The notes beneath the pieces are model-generated. The model made no database searches. It saw only the letters and a list, made by a program, of their open reading frames with translations, and had not been told where the DNA came from. Source: Kitasatospora sp. NBC_00315 (GTDB lineage Bacteria; Actinomycetota; Actinomycetes; Streptomycetales; Streptomycetaceae). From it: 64,000 nt of DNA. This document shows, piece after piece, positions 39,921-49,749 of this stretch. Positions within the stretch are counted from its first letter, which is position 1; each line of letters begins with the position of its first letter. The stretch spans positions 558,001 to 622,000 of the forward strand of contig NZ_CP108025.1 in the NCBI RefSeq assembly GCF_041435095.1. The letters are read 5' to 3'. The position numbers were made by a program, and so were the translations under genes.

Positions 39921-40379
39921 GTGCACATACTTGAGGTCCTCAACCTGTTGTCGGCAGGACTGCTGGCCGGAGCGGAATTCGTGGTCCGCTTCGGCGTGCG
40001 CTCCTCGATCGGCGCTCTCGATCCGGAGCCGTCGATCCTGCTCCGCCAGGCCCTGATCCGCAGGCTGCGGCGCGTGGTTCCGGCGCTCTACCTGCCGACC
40101 CTGCTGACCGGCCTGGCCGTCACGATCCGGTACGGCGGCGGCACCGGCCTCGCGGTCCGGTGCGCGGCCATGGCGGCCGTCCTCGTCTGGACCGTCACGA
40201 CCTTCGCCGGCACGGTACCGATCAACGCGACCATCCTCGACGAGTGGCGGGCCGACGCTCCGCCCGCCGGCTGGCGGGCGACCGTCCGCCGCTGGGAGCG
40301 GCTGGACACGATCCGCACGGTGGCCGCGATGGTGGCCTTCGTCCTGTTCCTGATCGCCGCCGACCTGCGTCTGCCCTGA
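39921..40379 (+). CDS. DUF1772 membrane protein (anthrone-oxygenase-like)
   Basis: A 152-residue protein with four hydrophobic segments and the DUF1772 pattern: an N-terminal helix ending AGAEFVVRFGV, a central LPTLLTGLAVTI and the conserved FAGTVPINATILDEW. Some relatives are anthrone oxygenases; most are uncharacterised. The GTG at 39921 has GAAAGG about eight bases upstream. The divergent TetR gene and shared operator suggest induction by a small molecule. Confidence 0.82.
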   Translation: MHILEVLNLLSAGLLAGAEFVVRFGVRSSIGALDPEPSILLRQALIRRLRRVVPALYLPTLLTGLAVTIRYGGGTGLAVRCAAMAAVLVWTVTTFAGTVPINATILDEWRADAPPAGWRATVRRWERLDTIRTVAAMVAFVLFLIAADLRLP

Positions 40380-40555
40380 CGCGGCGGCCGCGGTGGGCCG
40401 GCGCGACGGACGACCGCTCGATGCGGGAGGCGAGGTGCCCCGAGCAGCCGGCCCAGAGCAGCCGGCCGAGGCCGAGCACGGTGCGCCCGGCCGGGACGGG
40501 TCCGGACCGGCCGGGCGCGCCCCGGTGCGCGCCGCAGCACGCCGGTCTGCTCAGC

Positions 40556-40984
40556 TCACACGTGCGGCTCCGGCTGTGTGCCGACCGCCCGGCCGGAGCC
40601 CAGCGGGGCCAGCACGGCGGCCGCCGCCGCCACGGACTCGGCCAGCAGTGCGGCGGTGCGGCCCGCCTCGTAGAGCTGCTCGCGCGCGTCACGGGCCGCA
40701 CGGAGGGCGTCGTAGCCCGTCCCGGCGCCGGGGTCCTCACCCGGGCCCGGCCCGATCCGACCGGCGGCCTGCTCGCTGCTGAGGAACGAGGCCACCAGGT
40801 CGAGGAGTTCGGGCAGCCGGGCGGTGAGCCCGGCCAGCGCGGCCGTGGTCTCGGCGGCGTCCGCCGGGTGCACCAACCCGGGATTGCTGCCCCGGGCCGG
40901 GGCCAAGGCGGCGCTGCGCATCAGTTCGGCGGCCTCCGCGGTCAGTTCGGCGATCGACAGGGACGCGGGTACGGGGTTGCTCAC
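40556..40984 (-). CDS. Hypothetical protein, Ala/Leu-rich helical
   Basis: A 142-residue acidic, almost wholly helical protein with no recognised domain. The GTG at 40984 is supported by GAGGGAG seven bases upstream; the open frame further upstream is not needed. Heptad-like patterns (ETTAALAGLTARLPELLDLVASFL) suggest a coiled coil or a dimeric helical bundle. Its neighbours give no hint of function. Confidence 0.6.
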   Translation of the reverse strand: MSNPVPASLSIAELTAEAAELMRSAALAPARGSNPGLVHPADAAETTAALAGLTARLPELLDLVASFLSSEQAAGRIGPGPGEDPGAGTGYDALRAARDAREQLYEAGRTAALLAESVAAAAAVLAPLGSGRAVGTQPEPHV

Positions 40985-41335
40985 AGTGCTCTCCCTCGGT
41001 GGCCGGCTGCCCGCCCCGCAGTGGGCGGGGCGACCGTCCCCCGTCTGCCCCGCCCCGACGGCGGCAGGCCGCGCGGGCCGGAATTGGCCGAGATCCGACC
41101 CCCGCGGCGACCGGTCGGACGTCCCGCGCGGCGCCGTCCACCCGGCCGAGGTCCGCCGCACGGCCCGACGCCCCGCCGGGACGAGGTCGGAGCTCGTCCC
41201 GGCGGGGCGCGGTTTCGCCGGGTGCCCGCCCGGCCTCGGTCCCGCCGCGCCTGTCACGGCCCGGCAGGTCCGCAGGCGCGGCGCAGGGCGGCAGGGCGGC
41301 GGGCGGGGCAGGTCCGCAGGCGGGGCGGGGCGGCG

Positions 41336-41797
41336 TCAGTGGCCGTCCGGCGCCGCCTCCAGGACGAAGACCGGGATCACCCGGTCCGTCTTCTCCTGGT
41401 AGCCGGCGTAGTCGGGGAACGCCCGGACCGCGCGCTCCCACCACAGCGCCTTCTCGTCGCCGGTGGCCTCACGCGCCGTCATGTCCTGACGTGACGTACC
41501 GTCCCGGAGCTCGACCCGGGGGTCCGCCACGAGGTTGTGGTACCAGACCGGATGCTTGGGCGCTCCGCCCTGCGAGGCGACCACGGCGTAGACGCCGTCG
41601 TGCTCCACCCGCATCAGCGGGCTCTTGCGGAGCTTCCCGCTCTTCGCGCCACGGGTGGTGAGGAGGACCACGGGCAGGCCCCGCATCGTCGTCCCGTCGG
41701 TACCACCGGAGCCCTCGTACAGCTCCACCTGGTCACGTACCCACTTCGTCGGACTCGGCTCGTACTCGCCGTCAAGAGGCATGTCATCGCGTCCCAT
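41336..41797 (-). CDS. F420H2-dependent nitroreductase-family protein (DDN-like)
   Basis: A 153-residue member of the deazaflavin-dependent nitroreductase / F420H2-dependent quinone reductase family. [28 protein letters not shown] holds the Lys and Arg/Ser residues that contact the F420 phosphate. [16 protein letters not shown] is the second family signature. It reduces quinones, nitro groups or enones with F420H2. It stands alone on the minus strand. Confidence 0.9.
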   Translation of the reverse strand: MGRDDMPLDGEYEPSPTKWVRDQVELYEGSGGTDGTTMRGLPVVLLTTRGAKSGKLRKSPLMRVEHDGVYAVVASQGGAPKHPVWYHNLVADPRVELRDGTSRQDMTAREATGDEKALWWERAVRAFPDYAGYQEKTDRVIPVFVLEAAPDGH

Positions 41798-42151
41798 CGT
41801 CGGAGCCCGCCTACACGTCGATGGCAGCCCGGCGCCGGGCCCGCGCTCCGGGCAGCCACAACGAATGGTCTATCACCCGATCCCCCGCAGCCGGGGCCGT
41901 ACGGCCCGCGTGTTCCCTACTCCGGCCATGAACAGGGGGCGCCGCTTCGTCGGGACGCAGGGCTCCGGCGCGTCCCCCTCCACGCGCGGAACGGCTCCGG
42001 CGGAACGGCTCCGGCGGAACGGCTCCGGGCGAACGGCTCCGGGCGAACGGCTCCGGCGGAACGGCTCCGGCGGAACGGCTCCGGGCGCGTGACCGCTCCG
42101 CGGCCCCGGCCCGGCCCCACCCGCGGGCGGTCCCGCCCCACCGACCCGGGT
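41798..42151. repeat. Intergenic region with 14-base tandem repeat
   Basis: Within this 354-base gap, 41989-42086 consists of seven copies of a 14-base unit, GAACGGCTCCGGCG, with a GGGC variant in some copies. Nothing else was recognised. Confidence 0.75.
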
Positions 42152-42364
42152 TCAGCCCTGCCGCTCGGGTGAGGAGAAGGTCATACCGCCGGGGGCCGGC
42201 CTGCGGAGCACGTCCACCGGGTCGGGCTGCTGCGCCTCGACGGCAGGCGGCTCCTGGAACGGCGCCCGCTCGGCGACCGGCAGTCGCCGCCCCGGCTGCT
42301 GGACGGGAACGTCGACGGGCGACTCGGAGAACGGACGGTACGGCGGAAGGAGATCAGCACTCAT
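42152..42364 (-). CDS. Small Pro-rich hypothetical protein
   Basis: A 70-residue protein starting MSADLLPPYRPFSESPVDVP and ending in PAPGGMTFSSPERQG. It is Pro-rich and likely disordered. Its reading frame has normal third-position GC bias and the sequence is not low-complexity. No clear ribosome binding site is seen before the ATG at 42364, so the call is uncertain. Confidence 0.45.
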   Translation of the reverse strand: MSADLLPPYRPFSESPVDVPVQQPGRRLPVAERAPFQEPPAVEAQQPDPVDVLRRPAPGGMTFSSPERQG

Positions 42365-42724
42365 GATCGTCAGTGTGACAGCTCCGGGGGCCGTCCCGGG
42401 CTCAACCGGTGTTCGCGGGCTGCGGCGGCCCGCCGCCGGGGCGTCCGGCGCCCGGCACGGCAGCGGTGTGCGGCCCCGGGAGAGCTCCCGCCGCCGGCGT
42501 CCCGACAACTCCTGTCACCGCGCGCGGCCTGGTAGGGCCCGCCGGCGGCGCCGAGCGGCGGCCGACGCCCCGGAGCACAGCGGGCCGGTCGACGGCGGCG
42601 CCGTGCCGACGGATCGCGCCCCGAGGATGCGACAGGTCCGCGGGGACGATTCCTCCGGACGCCCGGGGACGCCGGGACCGTCCCCGGCGGGGACGACCGC
42701 CCGGGTGAGCGCCTTCTCGGCGGA
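42365..42724. other. Intergenic region without recognised features
   Basis: 360 bases of very GC-rich sequence between two small minus-strand genes. Open frames here have no recognisable content, and no convincing promoter or hairpin was seen. Confidence 0.4.
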
Positions 42725-43024
42725 TCACGCGTGGTCGGCGGCGGCCCGGCCCTCGGCCGCGCGAAGCTGAAGGGCCAGACCACTCAGGTCCTTGCTGACC
42801 CGGTGGAAGGTGGTCCGGCCGGTGGGAGTGGTCATCCGGTCCGGAAAGATACCGGTGAGGCCCTGGAGGGTCTCCAGCACGGAGGCGACCGCTCCCAGGA
42901 TCTGCTCCTCGCGCACGGCGGGGACGAGACCGCGCGCGGTCAGGGCGGGGCCGACGGCGGTCTCGCGCAGCTGTTTCTCGACTGCGCGCACCGCATCGAC
43001 GATCTTCTGAAGTTCGGCGTCCAT
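42725..43024 (-). CDS. Small hypothetical protein
   Basis: A 99-residue protein rich in helices (MDAELQKIVDAVRAVEKQLRE at the start), with no known domain. The ATG at 43024 has a strong GGAGGAG eight to nine bases upstream. The gap to the next gene (43025-43362) contains a short direct repeat of GGTGCGGGGCGTCGGGAC at about 43255-43290 and nothing else of note. Confidence 0.55.
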   Translation of the reverse strand: MDAELQKIVDAVRAVEKQLRETAVGPALTARGLVPAVREEQILGAVASVLETLQGLTGIFPDRMTTPTGRTTFHRVSKDLSGLALQLRAAEGRAAADHA

Positions 43025-43362
43025 CCGGGTTCTCCTCCGCCGGCACAGCCATCCGGGCAGACCTCGCGGTCCACCCGCACCACGGGCACCTCCCGACCGC
43101 CCCGGTCACCTGCTCCGGTCAGCGGCCCGTCGGGCGTCCGTGGGTCGTCCGTCGGGCCCACGATAGAGCCCCGGGGGGAGGCGGCCCCGGACGCGCTCGC
43201 GTTCAGCGCGTCCGGGGCCTGGGCGAGGGGGCGTCCCGGGGCCGTCGCAACGGGTGCGGGGCGTCGGGACGGGTGCGGGGCGTCGGGACGACGACGGCCC
43301 TTCGTCCGGTCGGCGTCGGGCGATGCCCTCCGGCCGGCGTCGGGAGCGGCCCCCGACCGGTG

Positions 43363-45129
43363 TCAGGAGACGTTGACGGCCACGTCGTCCAGGACGAAGG
43401 AGGTCTGCTTCGTGTAGTCCTCGGCCCCGGTGAACTTCAGCGTCACCGTCTGCCCGGCGTAGGCGGCCAGGCTGAAGCTGCGCTGCTGGTAGCCGGCGGC
43501 CGCGTTGGTGTTGGAGTACGTCGCCAGAGTGGAGAGCACGGTGCCGGAGCTGTTGAGCACCTGGACCTTGAGGGTGTCGAAGACCGTGGTGCCCGAACCC
43601 GCGGTGTCGACGTGCAGCCAGAAGGAGAGGTTGTAGGCGGCGCAGCCGGTCGGCAGCGTGACGGCCTGGGCGAGGGTGTCGGTGTTGGTCGTGCCGTAGC
43701 CGTCCAGCCAGGCGTCGTAGCCGCCGGAGTGCGCCGGCTCACTGGAGCTGCTGTTGACGGTGCTGCTGCCGCCGGAGTTGGTCTCCGTCCAGGAGGCGCT
43801 CGAACCGGCCTCGAAGCCCGGGTTGGCGAGCAGCTGGGCGGCGGTGCAGCCACCCGATCCCGCGCCGGCGACGGTCCAGGTGAAGCCGGCGGAGGCGGCC
43901 GGGCCGGTGGAGTCGGTCGCGGTGGCGGAGACCGTGTACGTCCCGGCGGTGGTCGGCGTGCCGCTGATCAGACCGGTGGCCGGGTTGACCGAGAGGCCGG
44001 CGGGCAGGCCGCTCGCGCCGTAGGTCAGCGTGCCGCCGGCGGTGTCGGTGGCGGACAGCTGCAGGCTGGTCGCGGTGCCGACGGTGGCGGTGCGGCTGCC
44101 GGGGTTGGTGAGGGCGACGCTGCCACCCGTCCCGGAGCCGGTGCCGGTGGCCAGCCACGCGGTGGCGTTGAGGGCGAGGGCGGCGTCGGTGCCGGCCGGG
44201 TCGTCCCAGCCGTTGTAGAGGGTGTTGCCGGACTGGCCGGTGCCGTCGTCGATGGTGGAGCTGTCGCCCCAGATGGCCACCCGGCCGCTGCCGAAGGTGC
44301 TGGTGACGAAGAAGGCGCCGGTGTTGCCGCTGTAGCCGGTGCGGTAGACCAGGCCCTTGACCGCGGGGTTGTCGGCCGGCTTCAGGGTGAAGGTGGTGCC
44401 GTTGCGCAGGATCGAGCCGGTGACGGCGCCGAAGGCCCCGTGCAGCACCGGGTTGCTCGCGTCGGTGATCGCCCGCGGGTTGTCGGTGGTGATGTTCAGC
44501 AGGTCGACCGAGAAGCCGAACGGGTCGGTGTCGTCGACCCCGTTGCTGGTCAGCAGGTCGTTAATGACGGCCGGGGAGTCCCAGCCGTCGTTGTTGCGGT
44601 CGCTGACGGTGTGGTCCGAGATCAGGAAGAGGCCGCCGCCGTTCTGCACGAAGGTCATCACCGCGGTCTTCTCCGCGGTGCTCAACCGGATGTTCGGCTC
44701 GGGCAGCACGAAGGTGTCGAAGTTGGCGAGGTCGAGCGCGCCACCGGTGCCGTAGGTGATGGTGGAGCCCGAGGGCAGCGTCTTCAGGCTGTACTGGCCG
44801 GTCTTCTGCAGCGCCACGCCCCAGGCGGAGAGCGCGCCCGTCCAGCTCGCCTCGGTGGTCGGGTTGGCGTTCTGGGTGAGCGGGTCGGGCTGGCCGGTGC
44901 CGATGATCCAGTCGGCGTTGCCGGCCGTCTCGGCCTTGGTGTTGTCGAACAGCACCCGGTGCGGGGTCGCTGCCGCGGCCGTGGCGACGTTCTGTGCGGA
45001 GAGCGCCTCGACCGGCGCGGAGTCGGCCACCGCGGCCTGCGGAGCGGCGGCGAGACCGGTGAGCACCATCAGGGCGGTCGCGGCCAGCGCGAGCGGGCCC
45101 CGGCGGGCGGACATGGAGGTTCCGGGCAT
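43363..45129 (-). CDS. Secreted multidomain protein with Ig-like and C-terminal lectin-like domains
   Basis: A 588-residue exported protein. A signal peptide (about 1-36) is followed by a domain of about 300 residues ([53 protein letters not shown]) that resembles glutamine-amidotransferase-like (GATase1/ThuA or GldG-type) folds. Residues about 335-420 are a putative Ig (He_PIG) repeat ([25 protein letters not shown]). The last about 150 residues form a jelly-roll domain ([25 protein letters not shown]) like carbohydrate-binding or MAM modules. It probably binds an extracellular polymer; its catalytic activity is unknown. Confidence 0.75.
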   Translation of the reverse strand: MPGTSMSARRGPLALAATALMVLTGLAAAPQAAVADSAPVEALSAQNVATAAAATPHRVLFDNTKAETAGNADWIIGTGQPDPLTQNANPTTEASWTGALSAWGVALQKTGQYSLKTLPSGSTITYGTGGALDLANFDTFVLPEPNIRLSTAEKTAVMTFVQNGGGLFLISDHTVSDRNNDGWDSPAVINDLLTSNGVDDTDPFGFSVDLLNITTDNPRAITDASNPVLHGAFGAVTGSILRNGTTFTLKPADNPAVKGLVYRTGYSGNTGAFFVTSTFGSGRVAIWGDSSTIDDGTGQSGNTLYNGWDDPAGTDAALALNATAWLATGTGSGTGGSVALTNPGSRTATVGTATSLQLSATDTAGGTLTYGASGLPAGLSVNPATGLISGTPTTAGTYTVSATATDSTGPAASAGFTWTVAGAGSGGCTAAQLLANPGFEAGSSASWTETNSGGSSTVNSSSSEPAHSGGYDAWLDGYGTTNTDTLAQAVTLPTGCAAYNLSFWLHVDTAGSGTTVFDTLKVQVLNSSGTVLSTLATYSNTNAAAGYQQRSFSLAAYAGQTVTLKFTGAEDYTKQTSFVLDDVAVNVS

Positions 45130-45727
45130 CCTTCGAACTCCTCGTGCCGTGGGGACGGAGGGCAGGATAGCTACGCGCGTAGGCGCACTGCCGAGAGCAG
45201 CATGGGGGTTGCCGACGTCGTGTCACCCCATCATCGGGCAACGGGCGTTTGAACGGAACACGTCCAACCGAAGCCGAATCCGAGAGGCGGTCCGCCGGAT
45301 CCCCTCCGCCGCGACGCGACCCCGTCGCCGCCGCGCTCGCCGACCTGCGGCGCCGCCGGCACGCTCCCGCCCGACGGCCGACCGCAGCGGCACCCACCCG
45401 ACGGTCGACGGCGGCGGCACCCGGTCTGACCGGCGGCCGCCCGCGGCCTCCCCCGACGCAGCCGTCCCCGCCCCCGCTCCGCGCGCGCCTGCCCGCCCGC
45501 CCGTCCCCGCCCGGGCGGGCAGGCAGGCAGGGCAGGCAGGGCAGGCAGGGCAGGCAGGGCAGGCGAGTGGGCGTCCCCGGGGGAGCACCCGGCACGCACT
45601 CCCCCGGGGACGCCACGGGGACGGCGAGGCGACGGCCGACGCTGCGCACACGGCCAATCAGCGCCGTCGGGGCGATCGGCTCCTATCGTGGAACAACGGG
45701 ATGGCGACGCCGAGGCGGGCAGTGCTC
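45130..45727. other. Divergent intergenic region with repeats and a strong hairpin
   Basis: About 600 bases. A short-period repeat (GGGCAGGCAG units) occupies 45518-45562. A hairpin with 15-base arms GCGTCCCCGGGGGAG (45571-45585) and its complement (45599-45613) follows. Promoters for the secreted protein and the phosphatase are expected here. Open frames in the region look like compositional artefacts. Confidence 0.6.
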
Positions 45728-46954
45728 ATGACAATTGCGTTGATCGACTACGCCGAGGTGTTCCGGGCCCTGCCCGGCATGGTGGCCCTGCTCACCCCTC
45801 AGCTGGTCTACGCGGACGCCAACGAGGAGTTCCTGCGCCTGGCCGGGCGCAGCCGTGAGCAGGTGGTGGGCCGCCACCTGCTCGACGTCTTTCCGGACAA
45901 TCCCCACGATCCCGCCGCCACCGGCACGCGCAACCTGCTGGCCTCCTTCCGACGGGTGCTGGACAGCGGCGAGCGGGACGTGATGGCCATGCAGCGCTAC
46001 GACGTCGAGTCGATGCAGCGGCCCGGCGAGTGGGAGAAGCGGTACTGGAGTCCGGTCAACGCCCCCGTGCTCGGGCCGGACGGCAGCGTGATCCTCCTCG
46101 TGCACCGGGTTGAGGAGGTCACCGAACTCATCCGGGCCCGCAGCGGCCCGGGCGGGAGCAGGGAATCCGGCCTGGAGGCCGAGCTGTACACCCGCGCCCG
46201 GGAACTGCAGGAGATCAACGAACGCCTGCGCAGGGCGCATGCCCGCGACCGCGAGGTGGCCCTCGCCCTGCAGGCGGCGCTGCTCCCGGCGCCCCGGCCG
46301 CTCCGGGACCACCACGTGGCCGTGCGCTACCGGCCCGCCACCACCACGCTGAACGTCTGCGGCGACTGGTACGACCTGGTCGACCTGCCCGGCAACCAGG
46401 TCGGCGTGGCGGTCGGCGATGTGGTCGGGCACGGCCTGGCGGCCGCCTGCGTGATGGGCCAGCTCCGCAGCGCGCTGAGTGCCGCCTCCCGCGTCGCCAG
46501 GGGCCCCGCCCAGGCGCTGGAGGTGCTCGGCCTGTACGCCCGCTCGGTCGCGGGCGCCGAGTCGACCACGGCGGTGAGCACACTCATCGACTGGGACAGC
46601 CACACCGTCAGCTACAGCAGTGCCGGCCACCCCCCGCCGGCCCTCCTGCGGCTGGACGGCACCGTCGACTTCCTCGACCAGGCCACCGATCCCCCGCTCG
46701 GCGCCCGCCCCGAACACGTCCCCAGGCCCCAGGCCATCGCCTCCTTCACCCCCGGCGACACCCTCGTCCTCTACACCGACGGTCTGATCGAACGCCGCCT
46801 GGAGGACATCGACGTCGGCCTGGCCCGGCTCGCCGCCTCCCTCGACCGACACCGGGGAGCCGAACCCGAACACATGGCCGACGCCGTCCTCGCCGAGTTG
46901 CTGCCGCCGGACAGCGCCACCGACGACACCGCGCTCGTCGTCGTCCGCCTCTGA
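45728..46954 (+). CDS. PAS-SpoIIE (PP2C-type) serine phosphatase
   Basis: A 408-residue signalling protein. An N-terminal PAS domain (about 5-120, including YADANEEFLRLAGRSREQVVG) is followed by a coiled-coil linker (about 140-185) and a PPM/SpoIIE phosphatase domain. Metal-binding motifs are CGDWYDLV, VGDVVGHGLAAA and VLYTDGLIERR, with a final DDTALVVVRL. Such proteins dephosphorylate anti-sigma-factor antagonists in actinomycetes, so it probably relays a redox or ligand signal sensed by PAS to a sigma factor. An in-frame ATG at 45701 is an alternative start. Confidence 0.9.
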   Translation: MTIALIDYAEVFRALPGMVALLTPQLVYADANEEFLRLAGRSREQVVGRHLLDVFPDNPHDPAATGTRNLLASFRRVLDSGERDVMAMQRYDVESMQRPGEWEKRYWSPVNAPVLGPDGSVILLVHRVEEVTELIRARSGPGGSRESGLEAELYTRARELQEINERLRRAHARDREVALALQAALLPAPRPLRDHHVAVRYRPATTTLNVCGDWYDLVDLPGNQVGVAVGDVVGHGLAAACVMGQLRSALSAASRVARGPAQALEVLGLYARSVAGAESTTAVSTLIDWDSHTVSYSSAGHPPPALLRLDGTVDFLDQATDPPLGARPEHVPRPQAIASFTPGDTLVLYTDGLIERRLEDIDVGLARLAASLDRHRGAEPEHMADAVLAELLPPDSATDDTALVVVRL

Positions 46955-47044
46955 ACGCCGCGGCACCGGGAGACGACGTACGCCGAGAACTTCGCCCGGT
47001 CCGGGCCCCGACGTGTCGTCGGCGGAGACGCGAGCCGTTCGTAG

Positions 47045-47064
47045 GAGCTTGTAACACGATCTTG
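47045..47064 (+). repeat. Terminal inverted repeat of an IS element, left copy
   Basis: GAGCTTGTAACACGATCTTG matches the reverse complement of 49730-49749 at 18 of 20 positions, including 13 exact bases (TAACACGATCTTG). The other copy lies directly next to a transposase start, so this is probably the far end of the same or a related element, now 2.7 kb away. Confidence 0.75.
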
Positions 47065-47180
47065 GTCTGCAGGGCGGCTGAAGCGGCTCCTGCCCTCAAA
47101 CGTCTCGCCATGCGCCTTCGGCACATGTGGCACAGACTGCTCGGAGGTGCATCCCTGAGTGATGTGGATCGGAGCAACGT

Positions 47181-48992
47181 ATGAGCCAGCTGCCCTCGTT
47201 CGAGGACACCACCGACTTCGAGAACGCGGATCGGGGGTTCATGGGGGCGCTGGTACCGGCGGTGGTCAGGGCCGCGGACGGGCGGGTGGTGTGGGACAAC
47301 GACGCCTACGACTATCTGAAGGCCGAGTGCCCGGACACCGTGAACCCGAGCCTGTGGCGGCAGGCGCAGTTGTGCGCCAAGCAGGGGCTGTACGAGGTGA
47401 CCGAGGGGATCTACCAGGTCCGGGGCCTCGACCTGTCCAACATGACGCTGGTGGAGGGCGATCGCGGGGTGATCGTCATCGACCCGCTGATCTCCACCGA
47501 GTGCGCGGCCGCCGCGCTGGCGCTCTACCGCGAGCACCGCGGCGAGCGGCCGGTCACCGGTCTGGTCTACACGCACTCGCACGGCGACCACTTCGGCGGC
47601 GCGTGCGGCGTACTGCCCGAGGGGACCGAGCAGGGGGTGCCGGTGATCGCGCCGGCCGGGTTCCTGGAGCACGCGGTCAGCGAGAACGTCTACGCCGGGA
47701 ACGCGATGACCCGCCGGGCCATGTTCATGTACGGCGACCGGCTGCCCAAGTCGCCGCATGGCCAGGTCAGCGCCGGGCTGGGGATGACCACCTCCACCGG
47801 CACCGTCTCGCTGATCCCGCCGACCGTCGACGTCACCCGCACCGGCCAGGAGGAGACGGTGGACGGTGTGCGCATCGTCTTCCAACTCACCCCGGGCACG
47901 GAGGCCCCCGCGGAGATGAACTTCTCCTTCCCGCAGCGCCGCGCGCTGTGCCTGGCGGAGAACGCCACCCACAACATGCACAACATCCTGACCCTGCGCG
48001 GCGCGGTGGTGCGCGACTCCCGCATCTGGTCGCGCTACCTGGACGAGGCCGTCGACTTCTTCGGCGACTCCTACGACGTGGCCTTTGCCTCGCACCACTG
48101 GCCCACCTGGGGCCGCGAGAACGTGGTCGAGATGCTCACCCAGCAGCGCGACCTGTACGCCTTCATGCACGACCAGACGCTGCGACTGCTCAACTCCGGC
48201 CTCACCGGTCCCGAACTCGCCGAGGAGATGCAGCTGCCGCCCGCGCTGGAGCAGGCCTGGCACGCGCGTGGCTACTACGGCTCGCTCAGCCACAACACCA
48301 AGGCCATCTACCAGCGCTACCTCGGCTGGTTCGACGGCAACCCCGCCCATCTGTGGGAGCACCCCCCGGTGGAGCTGGCCAAGCGCTATGTCGACCTGGC
48401 CGGCGGCCCCGAGGCGGCCGTGGCCAAGGCCCGGACCTACGCCGCCGACGGCGACCTGCGGTTCGCGGCCACGCTGCTCAACCACGTGGTCTTCGGCGCC
48501 CCGCAGTACCAGCAGGCCCGCGAGGAGCTGGCCGGGGTCTACGAGCGGCTGGGCCACGGCTGCGAGAACGGCCCCTGGCGCAACTTCTACCTGATGGCAG
48601 CGGTGGAACTGCGCGAGGGGCCGGGCACCATCGAACTGGACACCAGCGGCGGCATGGCCATGGCCCTGACCGTCGACATGCTGCTGGACTCCCTCGCCGT
48701 GCGCATCGACGGCCCGAAGGCGTGGGACGACTCCCTGACCGTCGACCTCGACCTTACCGACGAGGGCGACCGCCACCGGCTGACCCTGCGCAACGGCGCA
48801 CTGACCCACCGCGTCACCTCCGTCGAGGCGCCGGTGGACCTGACCCTGACGCTCACCAAGCCGCTGCTGCTCGGGCTGCTGGCCGGCAAGGGCATGGACG
48901 GCATCGGGCACGAGGGCGACCCGGCCGTCCTGCGCCGGTTGCTGTCCTACATCACCACGGCCGACAAGTCCTTCGCCATCGTCACCCCCTGA
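47181..48992 (+). CDS. Linear alkylsulfatase (SdsA type, MBL fold)
   Basis: A 603-residue metallo-beta-lactamase-fold sulfatase. THSHGDHFGG (about residues 131-140) is the zinc motif. CLAENATHNMHNIL and ASHHWPTWG supply further ligands and family signatures. The middle part is the alkylsulfatase dimerisation domain and the end (about 490-603) an SCP2-like domain. No signal peptide is seen. It hydrolyses primary alkyl sulfates such as dodecyl sulfate to alcohol and sulfate, giving carbon and sulfur. The ATG at 47181 is preceded by GGAGCAAC. It is the only intact gene between the two IS ends. Confidence 0.93.
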   Translation: MSQLPSFEDTTDFENADRGFMGALVPAVVRAADGRVVWDNDAYDYLKAECPDTVNPSLWRQAQLCAKQGLYEVTEGIYQVRGLDLSNMTLVEGDRGVIVIDPLISTECAAAALALYREHRGERPVTGLVYTHSHGDHFGGACGVLPEGTEQGVPVIAPAGFLEHAVSENVYAGNAMTRRAMFMYGDRLPKSPHGQVSAGLGMTTSTGTVSLIPPTVDVTRTGQEETVDGVRIVFQLTPGTEAPAEMNFSFPQRRALCLAENATHNMHNILTLRGAVVRDSRIWSRYLDEAVDFFGDSYDVAFASHHWPTWGRENVVEMLTQQRDLYAFMHDQTLRLLNSGLTGPELAEEMQLPPALEQAWHARGYYGSLSHNTKAIYQRYLGWFDGNPAHLWEHPPVELAKRYVDLAGGPEAAVAKARTYAADGDLRFAATLLNHVVFGAPQYQQAREELAGVYERLGHGCENGPWRNFYLMAAVELREGPGTIELDTSGGMAMALTVDMLLDSLAVRIDGPKAWDDSLTVDLDLTDEGDRHRLTLRNGALTHRVTSVEAPVDLTLTLTKPLLLGLLAGKGMDGIGHEGDPAVLRRLLSYITTADKSFAIVTP

Positions 48993-49042
48993 CGGGGAGG
49001 CAGCTGACCGGCGGCCTGGCAGGGCGGCTGCGCCGGGCCGTA

Positions 49043-49080
49043 CCCCTGCCCCTGCCCCTGCCCCTGCCCCTGCCCCTGCC
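49043..49080. repeat. Hexanucleotide repeat (CCCCTG)
   Basis: About six consecutive copies of CCCCTG just after the alkylsulfatase stop, immediately before the broken end of the transposase. A simple-sequence tract at a junction fits a slippage or recombination site. Confidence 0.8.
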
Positions 49081-49137
49081 ATCGTCGTCGGCGCGGTGCT
49101 GTCGCTCCTGCTCTACTGCGTCCAGGCCGCCCGCCGG

Positions 49138-49722
49138 TCACGGCTTGCGTGGGTGGCCGACCCGACCGGCGACCGGCGGGACGGCGGCGACCAGGGTGAG
49201 TGTCCGGGTGACGTCGTTGACGTTGCCCGCGGTGGTGACGACCTTCAGCGGGGTGCCGTTGCCGTCGCAGATCAGGTGGTGCTTGCTGCCGTTCTTGCGG
49301 CGGTCGACCGGCGACGGGCCCGTCGCGGCGCCCCCTTCTTCGCACGCACGTGGGAGCCGTCCACGCACGCGCGGCTCCAGTCCAGTTCACCGGCCGCGTT
49401 CAGCTCCGACAGGAGTATCCGGTGCAGCCGGTCGAAGACGCCCGCGTCCTGCCGGCGCCCCAGCCTGCGCCAGCAGGTCTGCCCGGACCGCGAAGCCCCG
49501 TTCCCATGGCAGCTGCTGCCCGGTGATCCCGGAGTAGAGCACGAACAGCACGCCCTGCAGACAGAGCCGGTCCGGCACCGGCCGAGGACCCGGCGACCTC
49601 TCCGGCCAGGGCGGCAGCACCGGCTCGACCATCGCCCACAGCTCGTCGTCCACGACCCACGGCTTGACACTCACACCCCCACGAACGACCCGATCGTCGT
49701 ACCGGTTACGGCCGAACAGCAC
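49138..49722 (-). pseudogene. Broken IS5-family transposase
   Basis: The N-terminal part starts VKPWVVDDELWAMVEPVLPP in one frame (from 49665 within the open stretch 49387-49722). It continues in a second frame (GVFDRLHRILLSELNAAGELDWSRACVDGSHVRAKKG, about 49340-49450) and in a third (PSPVDRRKNGSKHHLICDGNGTPLKVVTTAGNVND, up to 49138). At least two frameshifts are therefore present. Homology stops after VGHPRKP, so the C-terminal third with the DDE glutamate is lost. An intact enzyme would have about 270 residues. The first frame shift could be natural in some IS5 groups, but truncation makes it inactive. Confidence 0.85.
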
Positions 49723-49729
49723 CGCATCT

Positions 49730-49749
49730 CAAGATCGTGTTACGACCTC
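49730..49749 (-). repeat. Terminal inverted repeat of the IS element, right copy
   Basis: CAAGATCGTGTTACGACCTC lies just outside the transposase start and pairs with the repeat at 47045-47064. No clear target-site duplication was found around the two ends. Confidence 0.78.

Noticed and set aside
45249..45731. 160-residue plus-strand frame before the phosphatase
   Set aside because: The product is built from the simple repeat (GRQGRQGRQ) and Arg/Pro-rich sequence; it overlaps the likely promoter region.
47070..47160. C-terminal remnant of the transposase next to the left inverted repeat
   Set aside because: One minus-strand frame gives SSLCHMCRRRMARRL, vaguely like the end of IS5 transposases, but the match is too weak to claim.
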